From assembly GCF_001050195.2 (NCBI RefSeq), contig NZ_DF967965.1, forward strand, positions 3,027,327-3,091,326: a stretch of DNA of 64,000 bases. Direction: 5' to 3'. The notes beneath the pieces are model-generated. The model ran no database searches. It was not told the origin of the DNA and saw nothing but the letters and a program-made list of their open reading frames with translations. This DNA is from Anaerolinea thermolimosa. GTDB taxonomy: Bacteria; Chloroflexota; Anaerolineae; Anaerolineales; Anaerolineaceae. The translations under genes and the position numbers were made by a program. This document shows, in pieces, positions 15,320 through 24,064 of the stretch; positions within the stretch are counted from its first letter, which is position 1, and every line of letters begins with the position of its first letter.

Positions 15320-17323
15320 TTATGCCAGAGAACGCAGCATGGTATGAAGCTGAACCGCCTGTTGATCCATCGGATTACAGGCAACCACCTGCTCCCAGGC
15401 GAGGTAAGCCAGCCGATACTCGCGGTCTCGTGTCCAGATCAATGCCTGTTTTCGAACCGCCTCGGTGGATGTCATTCCAATCTCTGAAGCTGCCTTTTCA
15501 AGATTTTTCTGCGCAAGCGTATCCTGGGGATGAACCACCACGGCATGGACAAACCAGCGGAAAGCCTCTCCCACATCTTTGAGCTGCCAGGCAGCTGCAC
15601 CCGCCTGGGCCAGCAAATCGGGATGATCAGGGTGAACTTCCAATCCCAGCTGGCAGGCTCGTAAACAGCAGGCCGGAGAACCGCTCTTGAATTCGCAGAT
15701 GGCCAGGTCTTTCCAGCTCACCTGATCAGGCGCACTCAGAACGGCTGCCATCGCCAGGTAAGCCGCCGCATCCCCCCATTGTTGTGTTCCCATCGCCGCC
15801 TGCCCCGCCAGTTTGAGAGCATCGGGATCGAGGGGCACCGGGCTGAGTAGATTGAGCACCTCGTGATACTTCCCATCCGCCAGCAGGGCCTGCATCTTCT
15901 CACGCCAACCGGCAGAGAAACGCCGCCCACTTTTCCAGCCATGAACAAGAAGTTCCCGTGCCCGGTCAACCTGCCCGGCATACAGGGCAGCTCGCGCCCG
16001 TAAACGGAGGAGCAGTGCAGCGAGGTCTTTCGTCCCCAGGTTTTCCAGGTCTTCTTCCTCACAGGGTAGTCGCTCTGCATGGCCGAAAAATTCCAGCGCC
16101 ACCTCGGGTCTGCCCAACCCGTTGAGGTACATCGACCCCGCTCCCACCCAAACACTGACCGAATCGGGAAAATCGGCCACCATCTGTCGGAGAAGGTGAT
16201 CCAGTTTGGCAAACTCAAGCTTTCGAATATAGGCGTTCGCCACAATGACATACGCCTGCCGGAGGTGAATATCAGGAACATAATGGTCAGGCAGGTTAAG
16301 CAGGATAGGCTCCAGCGTGGCAAACGCTTCTTCGTGTTGCTCCAGTTCGTCCAGAGCCGTTCCAACCAGAACCTGATATTCCAGGTTATCCGGAGCTTTT
16401 TCAAGCGCTTTGCGAAGCACATTCAAATTCCGCTCGCGCTTTTGCCGCAGTTTTGTAGCGTCCAGAATAAACTTTATGTGCTGAATTTTGATCTCTGTCA
16501 GAGCAATCGTCAAACCGAGTTGCCTGGCCGAGGGAAGAATATTTTCGTGTAAGGCACTCTGGTAATACAACCCGGGGAGGTTACGGAACAGACGCGCCTG
16601 CGGACTGCCGCGGTAGGTTGTCTCAGTGTTCCAGTCCAGCTGTTTGCACAGGTACACATCCGCTTTGCCGCTTGCCGCCGCCCAGAGAAGCTGGTTTTTA
16701 TCCTCAGGTTCCAGCCAGTTATCGGCATCCATCATTAACAACCACTCTCCGGTAGCATGTTTCAGCGATTCATTACGCGCGGCTGCAAAGTCATCGCACC
16801 AATCAAAATGATAGACCTTCGCCCCGTACGCACGGGCAATTTCCACCGTCCGGTCAGTAGAACCGGTATCAACAATGATCATTTCACTGACCATGTCTTT
16901 GACCGAGTCCAGGCAACGCTCCAGGTGCGCTTCTTCATTTTTGACAATCATCACCAGCGAAATAGACGGCCAGCGTTTTGGAGGAATTTTTCGATTAAAC
17001 TCCAACCGAATCCCCCTGACCAGACGGGCAAGGTGCATCTCATAGAGGAAGTTTAACGCCCGTCCGTTTTGTGGGTCGTTGACCAGTTCGTTGATACAGC
17101 CAATCATCGCCTTGCGGCGCTCTCCGAGCCTGAAGTAAGCCTTGGCCGCCGCAAGATTCACCTCCGGCAGATCGGGGAAAGACTCCAGGATTTGATCGAA
17201 CAGAACCACGGCTTCTGAAAAAGCCCCCTGTTCCATCAAGCCATTCGCGCGTTGAACCAGTTCAATGGCTCGATCAATCTCTGCCAGCTGAGCATGGGTC
17301 GTTTTCGAAAGAACAGGCAACAT
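15320..17323 (-). CDS. TPR and family-2 glycosyltransferase fusion protein
   Basis: 667 residues. N-terminal TPR-like helices (about 10-95), then a GT-A family-2 domain (about 115-330) beginning ISLVMIVKNEEAHLERCLDS with the metal-binding DADNW in LLMMDADNWLEPED, then a long TPR superhelix to the C-terminus. This layout is common in protein O-glycosyltransferases and flagellin-modifying enzymes of this type. Start at 17323, where GGAG lies 7 nt upstream, rather than the ATG four codons earlier. Coupled to the upstream gene (2-17 nt). Likely glycosylates flagellin, given the flagellin gene immediately downstream; inferred. Confidence 0.85.
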   Translation of the reverse strand: MLPVLSKTTHAQLAEIDRAIELVQRANGLMEQGAFSEAVVLFDQILESFPDLPEVNLAAAKAYFRLGERRKAMIGCINELVNDPQNGRALNFLYEMHLARLVRGIRLEFNRKIPPKRWPSISLVMIVKNEEAHLERCLDSVKDMVSEMIIVDTGSTDRTVEIARAYGAKVYHFDWCDDFAAARNESLKHATGEWLLMMDADNWLEPEDKNQLLWAAASGKADVYLCKQLDWNTETTYRGSPQARLFRNLPGLYYQSALHENILPSARQLGLTIALTEIKIQHIKFILDATKLRQKRERNLNVLRKALEKAPDNLEYQVLVGTALDELEQHEEAFATLEPILLNLPDHYVPDIHLRQAYVIVANAYIRKLEFAKLDHLLRQMVADFPDSVSVWVGAGSMYLNGLGRPEVALEFFGHAERLPCEEEDLENLGTKDLAALLLRLRARAALYAGQVDRARELLVHGWKSGRRFSAGWREKMQALLADGKYHEVLNLLSPVPLDPDALKLAGQAAMGTQQWGDAAAYLAMAAVLSAPDQVSWKDLAICEFKSGSPACCLRACQLGLEVHPDHPDLLAQAGAAAWQLKDVGEAFRWFVHAVVVHPQDTLAQKNLEKAASEIGMTSTEAVRKQALIWTRDREYRLAYLAWEQVVACNPMDQQAVQLHTMLRSLA

Positions 17324-17340
17324 GACTTTCTCCATATTCT

Positions 17341-19209
17341 TCAGTTCGCCGGAGGGGCAGCCGTCCCCAGCATCTGAACCATTTGCAACGCCACCGGGTT
17401 ATCTGGAGCCAGAGCCAGGGCGCGTTCCGCATAACCCTGTGCCTGTTCCGGGTCACCCGCCTGAAGATACATTCCCGCCATCATTAAGAGGACTTCCAGA
17501 TCACCGGGGTTCTCCATCAACGCCTCATAAAAATTCTGTACGGCTTTCTCGTAGCGGCCTGTCTGTAAATAGATATGCCCCAGAGCCTTGACCGCTTCTG
17601 GCATTCCGGGTGCCCAGATCAAAACCTGCTCCAGCAGGGTTTCCGCTTCGTCCAGGGCGCCCCTGCCGAAGCAGGCCGATGCTCCACTCAGCAGACGTTT
17701 CACTTCGGCAAAAGCCGGATCAGGCAGCCCTGTCTCTCCACCGGCAAGGGTCGCGTTCAAAAGCAGGCCCGAAGATCCGCATACCAGCCCCGGCAACGCC
17801 GGCCAGTGCTCCGACAGCCGTTCCCATACTGCCGCAAAGATTTCCGGCCGGGAATGATGAAACACCAGCGCCCCTCCCGGGGCAAGATAGGGAACAATGG
17901 CGCTCAGCGTGGTAACGATTGAAGCAAGGTCATTCGTCTCTGGCTGAAGAATTGCCAGGTCCACAGGCAACTCTGTTTTAAAACACTCGCTGATTCCCTC
18001 CTGCGGGGGAGCATCTATAAAACGGGTGTGCCCCTGGTGACCGCAGGCATCCAGTACCCCTGCCAGGTGCGCCGGAGTGAGCAGGCTTCCCCTTCTTCCA
18101 GCAGCTTTCCAATCTTGGACCACTACCAGCTTCACCGGGCGGCACGCCGAGGCCACCTGGGTAAGCGGTTCGGCACATCGCTCACTCCAGACCAGACAGG
18201 ATAGCGGGAAAAATCCGGCGCTATACCAGCGGACCGCGGTCAGCCAGTCCCAGTAACGGGGCATTTCCTGGTCTACAACCCGCTGGTAAAATGCGATAAC
18301 CGGTTCAAACATCTCAGAAAGACTCTTCCGGTGCTGTGCCGCACCCTGAAAGGCCACAAGCACTTCTTCCCGCAGGGTCTGCGCCGAAAGCTCCGCCTCA
18401 ATTTGGGACAGTGTCAACCCCATCAAGCGCTGTTGACGCCACGTGGTACTGTCTCGCACCATCGAAGCAGGCAAGCGTTCTGCCGGAAGAGAAGGGGTGG
18501 ATTCCAGAACCCACCCCTGAATGCCCAGACCCGAAAGGTCGAACCAGGGCACGCGCAGTGCCGCTCGAGCCAGGGTTGCTTCTCCTTCTGTGGCCCGGAT
18601 GTGCTCGTAGAGGGCTCTGCTGAAGATCATTCCTCCCGCCGGAAACGCCAGGCCCGGGTGAAGGCGTTCCCCCGCAGTGCTTCCTCGCTGGCAGGCCAGA
18701 AAAGATTCCACTTCTGCCGGGCTGGCACCACAGGCCAGAAATTCATGCGGAAGCCATCGCCGACTCAGCACCATCCAGCTCTCTGCAGGCGAGAACACAG
18801 CCGGCCGCCTGCCTTCCAGAAGAGCGAAGAGCCTCTCAAGGTCTTCTTCAGGAAGATAACTGCCGCCCTCCAGCAAAGCCACAAACGCACCTGTGGCAGC
18901 TTCCATGCCCGCCTCCCAGGCAGCCGCCAGCGGGAATAACTCCCGCAAAGGGTGCCCGACCAGGCTTTGCCGATCAACGGTAACCCGCTGGAATGCCTCT
19001 ACCCAGCCCGGGGGTAAATCCTCGCCCCCCGTCGGCGATGGATCTCCGTTTTCATCGAACACCGCCACAACCTTCACCTGATCCATCCTGCCCAGTCGCA
19101 CCAAACAGTTGCTCAGGGCGCGCAGGGTGAACCCTGTGCGGCGGGCCTCTCCGGCCACGACCCAGGTGAGTAACGGGGCAGATTCATTCCATAATTGCCG
19201 AAAACTCAT
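17341..19209 (-). CDS. Large modular protein: GT-A-like N-terminus, methyltransferase-like middle, TPR C-terminus
   Basis: 622 residues. The N-terminus resembles a family-2 glycosyltransferase fold (ARRTGFTLRALSNCLVRLGR, later FVALLEGGSYLPEEDLERLF), but the DxD motif is not obvious. The middle (about 365-485) resembles a class I methyltransferase/Rossmann region (PVDLAILQPETND, YLAPGGALVFHH). The C-terminus (about 500-615) has three TPR repeats. First gene of a two-gene unit with the TPR-glycosyltransferase. Probably part of flagellin modification. The domain assignments in the first two thirds are weak. Confidence 0.6.
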   Translation of the reverse strand: MSFRQLWNESAPLLTWVVAGEARRTGFTLRALSNCLVRLGRMDQVKVVAVFDENGDPSPTGGEDLPPGWVEAFQRVTVDRQSLVGHPLRELFPLAAAWEAGMEAATGAFVALLEGGSYLPEEDLERLFALLEGRRPAVFSPAESWMVLSRRWLPHEFLACGASPAEVESFLACQRGSTAGERLHPGLAFPAGGMIFSRALYEHIRATEGEATLARAALRVPWFDLSGLGIQGWVLESTPSLPAERLPASMVRDSTTWRQQRLMGLTLSQIEAELSAQTLREEVLVAFQGAAQHRKSLSEMFEPVIAFYQRVVDQEMPRYWDWLTAVRWYSAGFFPLSCLVWSERCAEPLTQVASACRPVKLVVVQDWKAAGRRGSLLTPAHLAGVLDACGHQGHTRFIDAPPQEGISECFKTELPVDLAILQPETNDLASIVTTLSAIVPYLAPGGALVFHHSRPEIFAAVWERLSEHWPALPGLVCGSSGLLLNATLAGGETGLPDPAFAEVKRLLSGASACFGRGALDEAETLLEQVLIWAPGMPEAVKALGHIYLQTGRYEKAVQNFYEALMENPGDLEVLLMMAGMYLQAGDPEQAQGYAERALALAPDNPVALQMVQMLGTAAPPAN

Positions 19210-19277
19210 GCCTTCCCCTTCGCCGGTGTTTACCCGGCCTGCATCAAATTACCCGCAGAAAACATCATCCAGGTGGG

Positions 19278-19331
19278 AGTATAGCAGGCCCCCCTTTTCC
19301 ATCCAGAAAACCTGCGTAAAAAACGGGTATA
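19278..19331 (-). promoter_or_regulatory. Possible box-array promoter of the 19.2-15.3 kb unit
   Basis: On minus: TATACT (19278-19283, 5 of 6 to TATAAT) with degenerate boxes at 11-bp steps upstream: TTTCT (19305), TTTAC (19316), TATAC (19327). The nearest box is one base closer to the -10 than in the other arrays and is degenerate, so this is the weakest member. Confidence 0.35.
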
Positions 19332-19352
19332 GAATTCATTAAATCCTGGGGC

Positions 19353-19358
19353 TATAAT
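19353..19358 (+). promoter_or_regulatory. Housekeeping-type -10 element
   Basis: TATAAT, perfect -10, within GCTATAATGA, 39 nt before the ATG of the small secreted protein gene. No good -35. The same ten-base context occurs before the kinase gene (50163) and the serine hydrolase gene (62416), all plus-strand genes outside the box-array group. Confidence 0.5.
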
Positions 19359-19396
19359 GAAATGGAACCGGTATTCCTCACAAAAAGGGAAAATTC

Positions 19397-19780
19397 ATGC
19401 GCGAGCGAATCAAAATCTTGCTCCAGATTCTCGTTCTCGTTGTGATCTGCGGTGGCGTGGTTGCCGTTCTTCTCTTAAGCGGCGTTATGGCTCCCCCTTC
19501 TGAAAAACGCACCCTCACCTTTCGCGTCGAAGCCATGGGCGGTTACGCCAACATCACCCTGGATGCCGGCACTGAAAAGATCTCTCAAACCACCACTGTA
19601 ACGACCCCCTGGCAGAAAACGCTCCAGGTAGAGCGAGGGGTTGAAGTATACCTGACCGCATCCAACCCCAGCCAGACCGGTCAATTATCCTGCACCATCT
19701 TGCTGGATCGCCAGCTCTGGAAGCAGGACAAAACTGAGGCCCCTAAAGATGGGGTAGCCTGCGCCGGGATTGTTCCCTGA
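19397..19780 (+). CDS. Small membrane-anchored/secreted protein, MmpS-like
   Basis: 127 residues with one N-terminal TM or uncleaved signal anchor (ILLQILVLVVICGGVVAVLL) and an exported domain of about 90 residues. The domain has a beta-rich pattern FRVEAMGGYANITLDAG...TTPWQKTLQV...LSCTILLDRQLW and a final Cys, resembling the extracytoplasmic domain of actinobacterial MmpS proteins (PW-x-T, CxIxxD, VxC). Two Cys residues could form a disulfide. Good AAGGG Shine-Dalgarno. The only plus-strand gene in the flagellar block, convergent with the HD-GYP gene, 1 nt apart. Function unknown. Confidence 0.75.
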   Translation: MRERIKILLQILVLVVICGGVVAVLLLSGVMAPPSEKRTLTFRVEAMGGYANITLDAGTEKISQTTTVTTPWQKTLQVERGVEVYLTASNPSQTGQLSCTILLDRQLWKQDKTEAPKDGVACAGIVP

Positions 19781-19781
19781 T

Positions 19782-20795
19782 TCAAAACATATCCGCAAAA
19801 ACCTGCACTACTTCCGGGTCAAATTGTGACCCGGCGTTTTCCTGAAGGTAACCGAGCACCCGGTCAACCGACCAGGCTTCAGGTCGGTACACCCGTGGAT
19901 GCGAAAGTGCGTCCCACACATCCACCACTGCAAAGAGGCGCGCCGCAAGTGGGATTTTTTCTCCAGAAAGCTGGCACGGATATCCCTTCCCATCCCAGCG
20001 TTCATGATGCCCGTAGGGGATGGAGAGAGCCGGGCGCAGATATTCGATATCCCGCAGCAGTTGATAGGCATAAACGGGATGCATCTTCATCAGCGCCCAC
20101 TCTTCTTCGGTTAATTTTGCCGGTTTGAGCAGAATGCTATCCGGAATGGCCATTTTCCCGATATCGTGTAACAACGCCCCGTGCCGGATATGAGGAATAT
20201 GATCCAGGCCGAATCCCAACTTCAGTGCAAGGTCTACCGCCATCGCCGTAACCCGGCGCGAATGCCCTTCGGTCTCCAGATCACGCAGTTCCAGTGCCCT
20301 TGCCCAGCCCTGCAGCGTGGCCGAATACGATTGTTCCAGGCTCAGGTGCGCTTCTGCCAGTTCATCACGAATCGTATGCCATTCGACCAGGCTTTCTACC
20401 GAAAGGTATGTCAGAACCCGCCCCCTGCAAATCACCCGCTCAGGCATGAACCGCACCGGCAAACGTATTCCATCCGCCGCTTGAAGCTCCAGGTCCACAG
20501 GTTCGACTGCCCCTTCGGTATAATCCAGCAGCTCGATCAACGCGCTGAAGTGATCGCGGATATCCTCCGGAATGAACTTTCCAACCTCACTCCCCTTCAT
20601 ATCATCAGGGGTGGCCATGCCCAGCATCCGGGTAAATGCCCGGTTGGCCTCCACAATTTTCCCTTCCCTGTCCAGGATGACAACCCCATCACGGGTCAGA
20701 TCAAAAACGGTTCTGTACCCGGGCAGTGGGAGCCCCTCACAGCGGGGAATTTTGCGCCTCCGGTAGATGCGTTTTTGAAACTGGCGCTGGAGCAT
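19782..20795 (-). CDS. PAS-HD-GYP cyclic-di-GMP phosphodiesterase
   Basis: 337 residues: PAS sensor (about 27-140; TVFDLTRDGVVILDREGKIV), then an HD-GYP domain (about 155-337) with HD in GALLHDIGKMAIPD and the extended GYP motif GHHERWDGKGYP. All metal-binding His/Asp residues and GYP are visible, so hydrolysis of c-di-GMP is likely. It ends the chemotaxis operon, 24 nt after cheW. With the PilZ protein at 60 kb it suggests c-di-GMP control of motility. No signal peptide; cytoplasmic. Confidence 0.92.
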   Translation of the reverse strand: MLQRQFQKRIYRRRKIPRCEGLPLPGYRTVFDLTRDGVVILDREGKIVEANRAFTRMLGMATPDDMKGSEVGKFIPEDIRDHFSALIELLDYTEGAVEPVDLELQAADGIRLPVRFMPERVICRGRVLTYLSVESLVEWHTIRDELAEAHLSLEQSYSATLQGWARALELRDLETEGHSRRVTAMAVDLALKLGFGLDHIPHIRHGALLHDIGKMAIPDSILLKPAKLTEEEWALMKMHPVYAYQLLRDIEYLRPALSIPYGHHERWDGKGYPCQLSGEKIPLAARLFAVVDVWDALSHPRVYRPEAWSVDRVLGYLQENAGSQFDPEVVQVFADMF

Positions 20796-20818
20796 GACCC
20801 CTGACTTTCTGAAAAGCC

Positions 20819-21265
20819 TCAGACGGCTTCCAACAACTCTTTTTCTTCTGCCGAAAGCACTTTATCCAGATCGAGCAGGATCACCAGCCGTTTTTCCAGT
20901 TTGGCTACACTCTTAATAAAGGCCGAATTGACCGTCATGGTCAACTGCGGAGGCGGCTCAATGGCATCCTGGGGAACACGGATGACCTGGCTTACCGCAT
21001 CCACAATCAGCCCAACCTGCGTGCCATTCATGTTTGCAATGACAATGCGTGTATCGCGGGTAGGTTCCTGCGGCGGAAGGCCAAAGCGCTTGCGTAAATC
21101 AATCACCGGCACCACTGCCCCGCGTAAATTGGTAATCCCTTCCATAAAATGTGGAGCCCGGGGCAGGCGGGTTATTTCCTGCATCTTGATAATGCCTTCG
21201 ACTACTGCAATATCCACGCCGTAGGCCTCATTTTCCAGTTCAAATACAACCAGTTGGCTTTCCAT
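20819..21265 (-). CDS. cheW: Chemotaxis coupling protein CheW
   Basis: Links MCP receptors to the CheA kinase. 148 residues, single CheW domain with VFELENEAYGVDIAVVEGII and the core HFMEGITNLRGAVVPVIDLR. ATG at 21265 chosen for the family start and GGAGGT 10 nt upstream; another ATG lies 8 codons earlier. Penultimate gene of the cheA operon. Confidence 0.96.
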   Translation of the reverse strand: MESQLVVFELENEAYGVDIAVVEGIIKMQEITRLPRAPHFMEGITNLRGAVVPVIDLRKRFGLPPQEPTRDTRIVIANMNGTQVGLIVDAVSQVIRVPQDAIEPPPQLTMTVNSAFIKSVAKLEKRLVILLDLDKVLSAEEKELLEAV

Positions 21266-21297
21266 GTTATCCAGACCTCCATCAAACAAGGTTAAAA

Positions 21298-21816
21298 TTA
21301 TGGCACCTGAAATGCCTTTGGAATGGACAGTTGAGCGGCGCGCAGCCCGTTGGCGCTCCCCTGACGCAGGGCAAGATGAATCAGCACCGGGCCGGCCACC
21401 GTCATCAGGGGCACGATCAAACGCGGCACATCCAGCGTCGAAATGGATGCGCCCTTTCCCAGCAAAAGTGTGGGCGGGGAGATCGTCGTTTCAAACCCGG
21501 CTTCAGAGAGCTTCATGCTGGCGCGACCTGTGATCACATTTCCGATCTCGGCGACCCCACTCTGGGCCAGCCCCTGCACAGCATCAAACTTTTCACCCAT
21601 AAGAATCGTGGCCAGCTTCGCACCGGTAGCCGCAGACATACTGTAAAAAACCGTCCCCTCAACAGCCCCTACCAGCGAGAGAATCACCGTCAGATCATCC
21701 GTGAGGTAAGTCCCATTTTCCAGTTTGAGATCTCCCCGGGTAACTTCCTGGCGGGTCTCTGCGGTCAATACCTCATAAGCCGCCTCGACAAAAGGATTGA
21801 GAAATTTCACATTCAT
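21298..21816 (-). CDS. cheX: CheX-like CheY-P phosphatase, second copy
   Basis: 172 residues, beginning MNVKFLNPFVEAAYEVL. It has the CheX active-site helix with GVAEIGNVITGRASMKLSE (Glu and Asn of the ExxN motif). It is a paralogue of the next gene upstream, about half identical with the same length. The ATG at 21816 matches the start of its paralogue. In the absence of CheZ, these and CheC are the likely CheY-P phosphatases. Confidence 0.88.
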   Translation of the reverse strand: MNVKFLNPFVEAAYEVLTAETRQEVTRGDLKLENGTYLTDDLTVILSLVGAVEGTVFYSMSAATGAKLATILMGEKFDAVQGLAQSGVAEIGNVITGRASMKLSEAGFETTISPPTLLLGKGASISTLDVPRLIVPLMTVAGPVLIHLALRQGSANGLRAAQLSIPKAFQVP

Positions 21817-21860
21817 GACTGGTTCATTCCTTTCCGTTCCGAGCAGAACATCCTGCCAAC

Positions 21861-22379
21861 TCAAGCTCTGGAAACAGCCAGTTTGACGAATTCTTCCGGG
21901 GCGGAATTGCTTCCGGGAGCCGCTTCTTTGAGCGCCAGATGGACCATCAGGTTACCATAAGCGGTCTCCAGGGGCACCACGATGCGCGGGAAATCCAGGG
22001 TTGAGACCTGAACATTCTTCCCGATGATCACCATCGGGGGAGAAATGTTCGATTGATACCCCGCCTGAGAGAACTTGACCGTTGCAGCTCCGCTGATCAC
22101 GTTCCCAAGTTCCGCCACCCCGCTCTGGGCCAGCGAATCAAATTCTGTAAACTCCTGCCCCAGGATACGTGAAACAAAATTCAGGCTGGTCTCAATGGGC
22201 ATTCCGTACATTACCACGCCGTATACTTGGCCGACCAGATGGATTAAAACCGTCACATCATCGGTGGTCAGGGCTGACTTTTGCAGTGTCAGTTCTCCCC
22301 GCGTGGGTTCTGCACCGATTTCCTTCTTGAGAACCTCGCTGGCTGCCAGCAAAAAAGGGTTAAGAAACTGTACATTCAT
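21861..22379 (-). CDS. cheX: CheX-like CheY-P phosphatase, first copy
   Basis: 172 residues, opening MNVQFLNPFLLAASEVLKKE, with GVAELGNVISGAATVKFSQ carrying the Glu-x-x-Asn phosphatase motif. Follows an HDOD gene and precedes its tandem paralogue at 45 nt. Expected to dephosphorylate CheY-P as a dimer. Confidence 0.88.
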   Translation of the reverse strand: MNVQFLNPFLLAASEVLKKEIGAEPTRGELTLQKSALTTDDVTVLIHLVGQVYGVVMYGMPIETSLNFVSRILGQEFTEFDSLAQSGVAELGNVISGAATVKFSQAGYQSNISPPMVIIGKNVQVSTLDFPRIVVPLETAYGNLMVHLALKEAAPGSNSAPEEFVKLAVSRA

Positions 22380-22404
22380 TCGATGTTCACTCCTTCCTGG
22401 TTTG

Positions 22405-23265
22405 CTACCATCCCGGGGCCCGATCGCTGAGGAAGAGCTCAGCCAAATAGATTTGATCAGTGACCTGCCTGATCAGTTCCTCCATTTCACTTTCCTCAAA
22501 ACCCAGCAAATCCAGGGCTTCCCCTTCTAACCTGTATCGTAAACCATCCACTCCTACACCCACCCCCAGCATCATCATGGCAGCATCTGCCACGTGCACT
22601 GCGGCCACCATCTCCCGATATTGCGAAGCCGTGGCTGGCTGATGATGATGAGCAATGGCTGTGATCAATTCGTCCGGCAGGTGCCAGCGGCGGCCAATCT
22701 CTGCTCCCAGCAAAGCGTGATCAATGCCAAAATACTGTCGTTCCATCTCCAGGAAAGAACCATGCAGCCACTCGCCAGCCTCGGCCTGAACACCGCGCAA
22801 TAATTTTTCGAAGGGTAATTTGCCGATGTCACAGAGTAAGCCCGCGTAATACACCTCATCGGTGCCCTTCCACCGGCGTTTCTCAAAGATCCAGCGCGCC
22901 CCAATCGCCACCCCAAGCGCGTGCCGCCACAGGGCGCCTCCGGGCAGAGCATAACCCGGCAGAGGACGGCTGAGGTACCCGGCAACGGTCGAAGCCAGAA
23001 GCATATCGCGCACAGCATTACTGCCCAGCACCATTACGGCCTGATGAACCGTCACCACACGCCCCGGAAGCCCGTAGAAAGCAGAATTGGCCATTCGCAA
23101 CACCAGACCACTCAACACCTGATCAACCGCCAGAACCGCCGCCACTTCGCCCATGTTAACCTCGGGATCGCGGATCAGTTGCAGGGCTTTCTGGGCAGCC
23201 TGCGGCATGGGAGGGAGCTCACCTGCGGCGCGGATTAACTGCTCTAGGGTTACCTTCATGGCCAT
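22405..23265 (-). CDS. HDOD domain protein
   Basis: 286 residues, one HDOD domain (about 10-210): LPPMPQAAQKALQLIRDPEV, then VLAVDQVLSGLVLRMANSAFYGLP and the HD-like YYAGLLCDIGKLPFEK. HDOD proteins are signalling proteins related to HD phosphohydrolases; this one keeps His/Asp-like residues (LCDIGK) only partly. Inside the che operon between cheR and cheX, starting next to the cheR stop. A second HDOD gene lies in the motor operon at 43.6-44.5 kb. Role unknown; possibly motility signalling. Confidence 0.9.
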   Translation of the reverse strand: MAMKVTLEQLIRAAGELPPMPQAAQKALQLIRDPEVNMGEVAAVLAVDQVLSGLVLRMANSAFYGLPGRVVTVHQAVMVLGSNAVRDMLLASTVAGYLSRPLPGYALPGGALWRHALGVAIGARWIFEKRRWKGTDEVYYAGLLCDIGKLPFEKLLRGVQAEAGEWLHGSFLEMERQYFGIDHALLGAEIGRRWHLPDELITAIAHHHQPATASQYREMVAAVHVADAAMMMLGVGVGVDGLRYRLEGEALDLLGFEESEMEELIRQVTDQIYLAELFLSDRAPGW

Positions 23266-24051
23266 TTACCCACCGATCTTTCTGTAAAAAGAAATCCCAA
23301 AGTTCTGCAGGCCCACTTCTGCCGGATGAGGGATGATCTCGGTACCACCCAGAAAAAGGACCCCTCCCGGGCGCAGAGCCGCCTGGAACTTCCGGTAGAG
23401 CATATTCTTCGCCTCGTTGGTGAAGTAGATCACAACATTCCGGCACACGATCAGGTCAAAACCCGTTTCGAAGCGATCCGTAAAAAGATCCTGTTCTCTG
23501 AAGGTGACCCGCTGCACCAGTTCGGCTCTAACGTAGTTTTGCGCCTTCGAATCGATGTACCGGGTTCGTTGTTGGGGGGTGAGGTTACGAATTTCATCGG
23601 TCGTATACGGGCCGCCAGCGCGGGCTTTCTGGAGCGCTCCCCGGTCGATATCCGTCGCCAGAATCCAGTGTTTCCGGTGCGGCGCCACCTCGTCGAGAAG
23701 GATTGCCAGGGTATAGGCCTCGACGCCGGTTGAACAACCCGCACTCCAGACGCGCAGGCCCACCGGAGATTGCTCCAGCAAAGCGGGCAGCACTTCGCGT
23801 TTCAACGTAGCCCAGCGCTCCGGGTCTCGAAAGAACTCGGTGACGTTAATGGTCAAATAATCACGCAGGCGCTGTTGCTCTTCGGGGTTGGAAGCCACAT
23901 AATGAAAGTAATCTCGCCATGAAGAGCGTTGAGACCGCACCAGCCAGGAATCAAGACGGCGTTTCATTTGCTCGTCTTTGTAATAATCCAGGTCAATGGC
24001 GAGCAACTTCTTGATCGACGACTTAACCAGAGCGTACGTGTCTGATTCCAT
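23266..24051 (-). CDS. cheR: Chemotaxis protein methyltransferase CheR
   Basis: SAM-dependent methylation of receptor glutamates during adaptation. 261 residues: N-terminal helical CheR domain (YYFxYVASNPEEQQRL-like) and Rossmann domain with LRVWSAGCSTGVEAYTLAIL (SAM-binding GCSTG) and FDLIVCRNVVIYF. I chose ATG 24051 (MESDTY) with GGTGGG upstream; earlier ATGs overlap cheB. Adjacent to cheB, its functional opposite. Confidence 0.95.
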   Translation of the reverse strand: MESDTYALVKSSIKKLLAIDLDYYKDEQMKRRLDSWLVRSQRSSWRDYFHYVASNPEEQQRLRDYLTINVTEFFRDPERWATLKREVLPALLEQSPVGLRVWSAGCSTGVEAYTLAILLDEVAPHRKHWILATDIDRGALQKARAGGPYTTDEIRNLTPQQRTRYIDSKAQNYVRAELVQRVTFREQDLFTDRFETGFDLIVCRNVVIYFTNEAKNMLYRKFQAALRPGGVLFLGGTEIIPHPAEVGLQNFGISFYRKIGG

Positions 24052-24064
24052 TCCCACCAATCCC

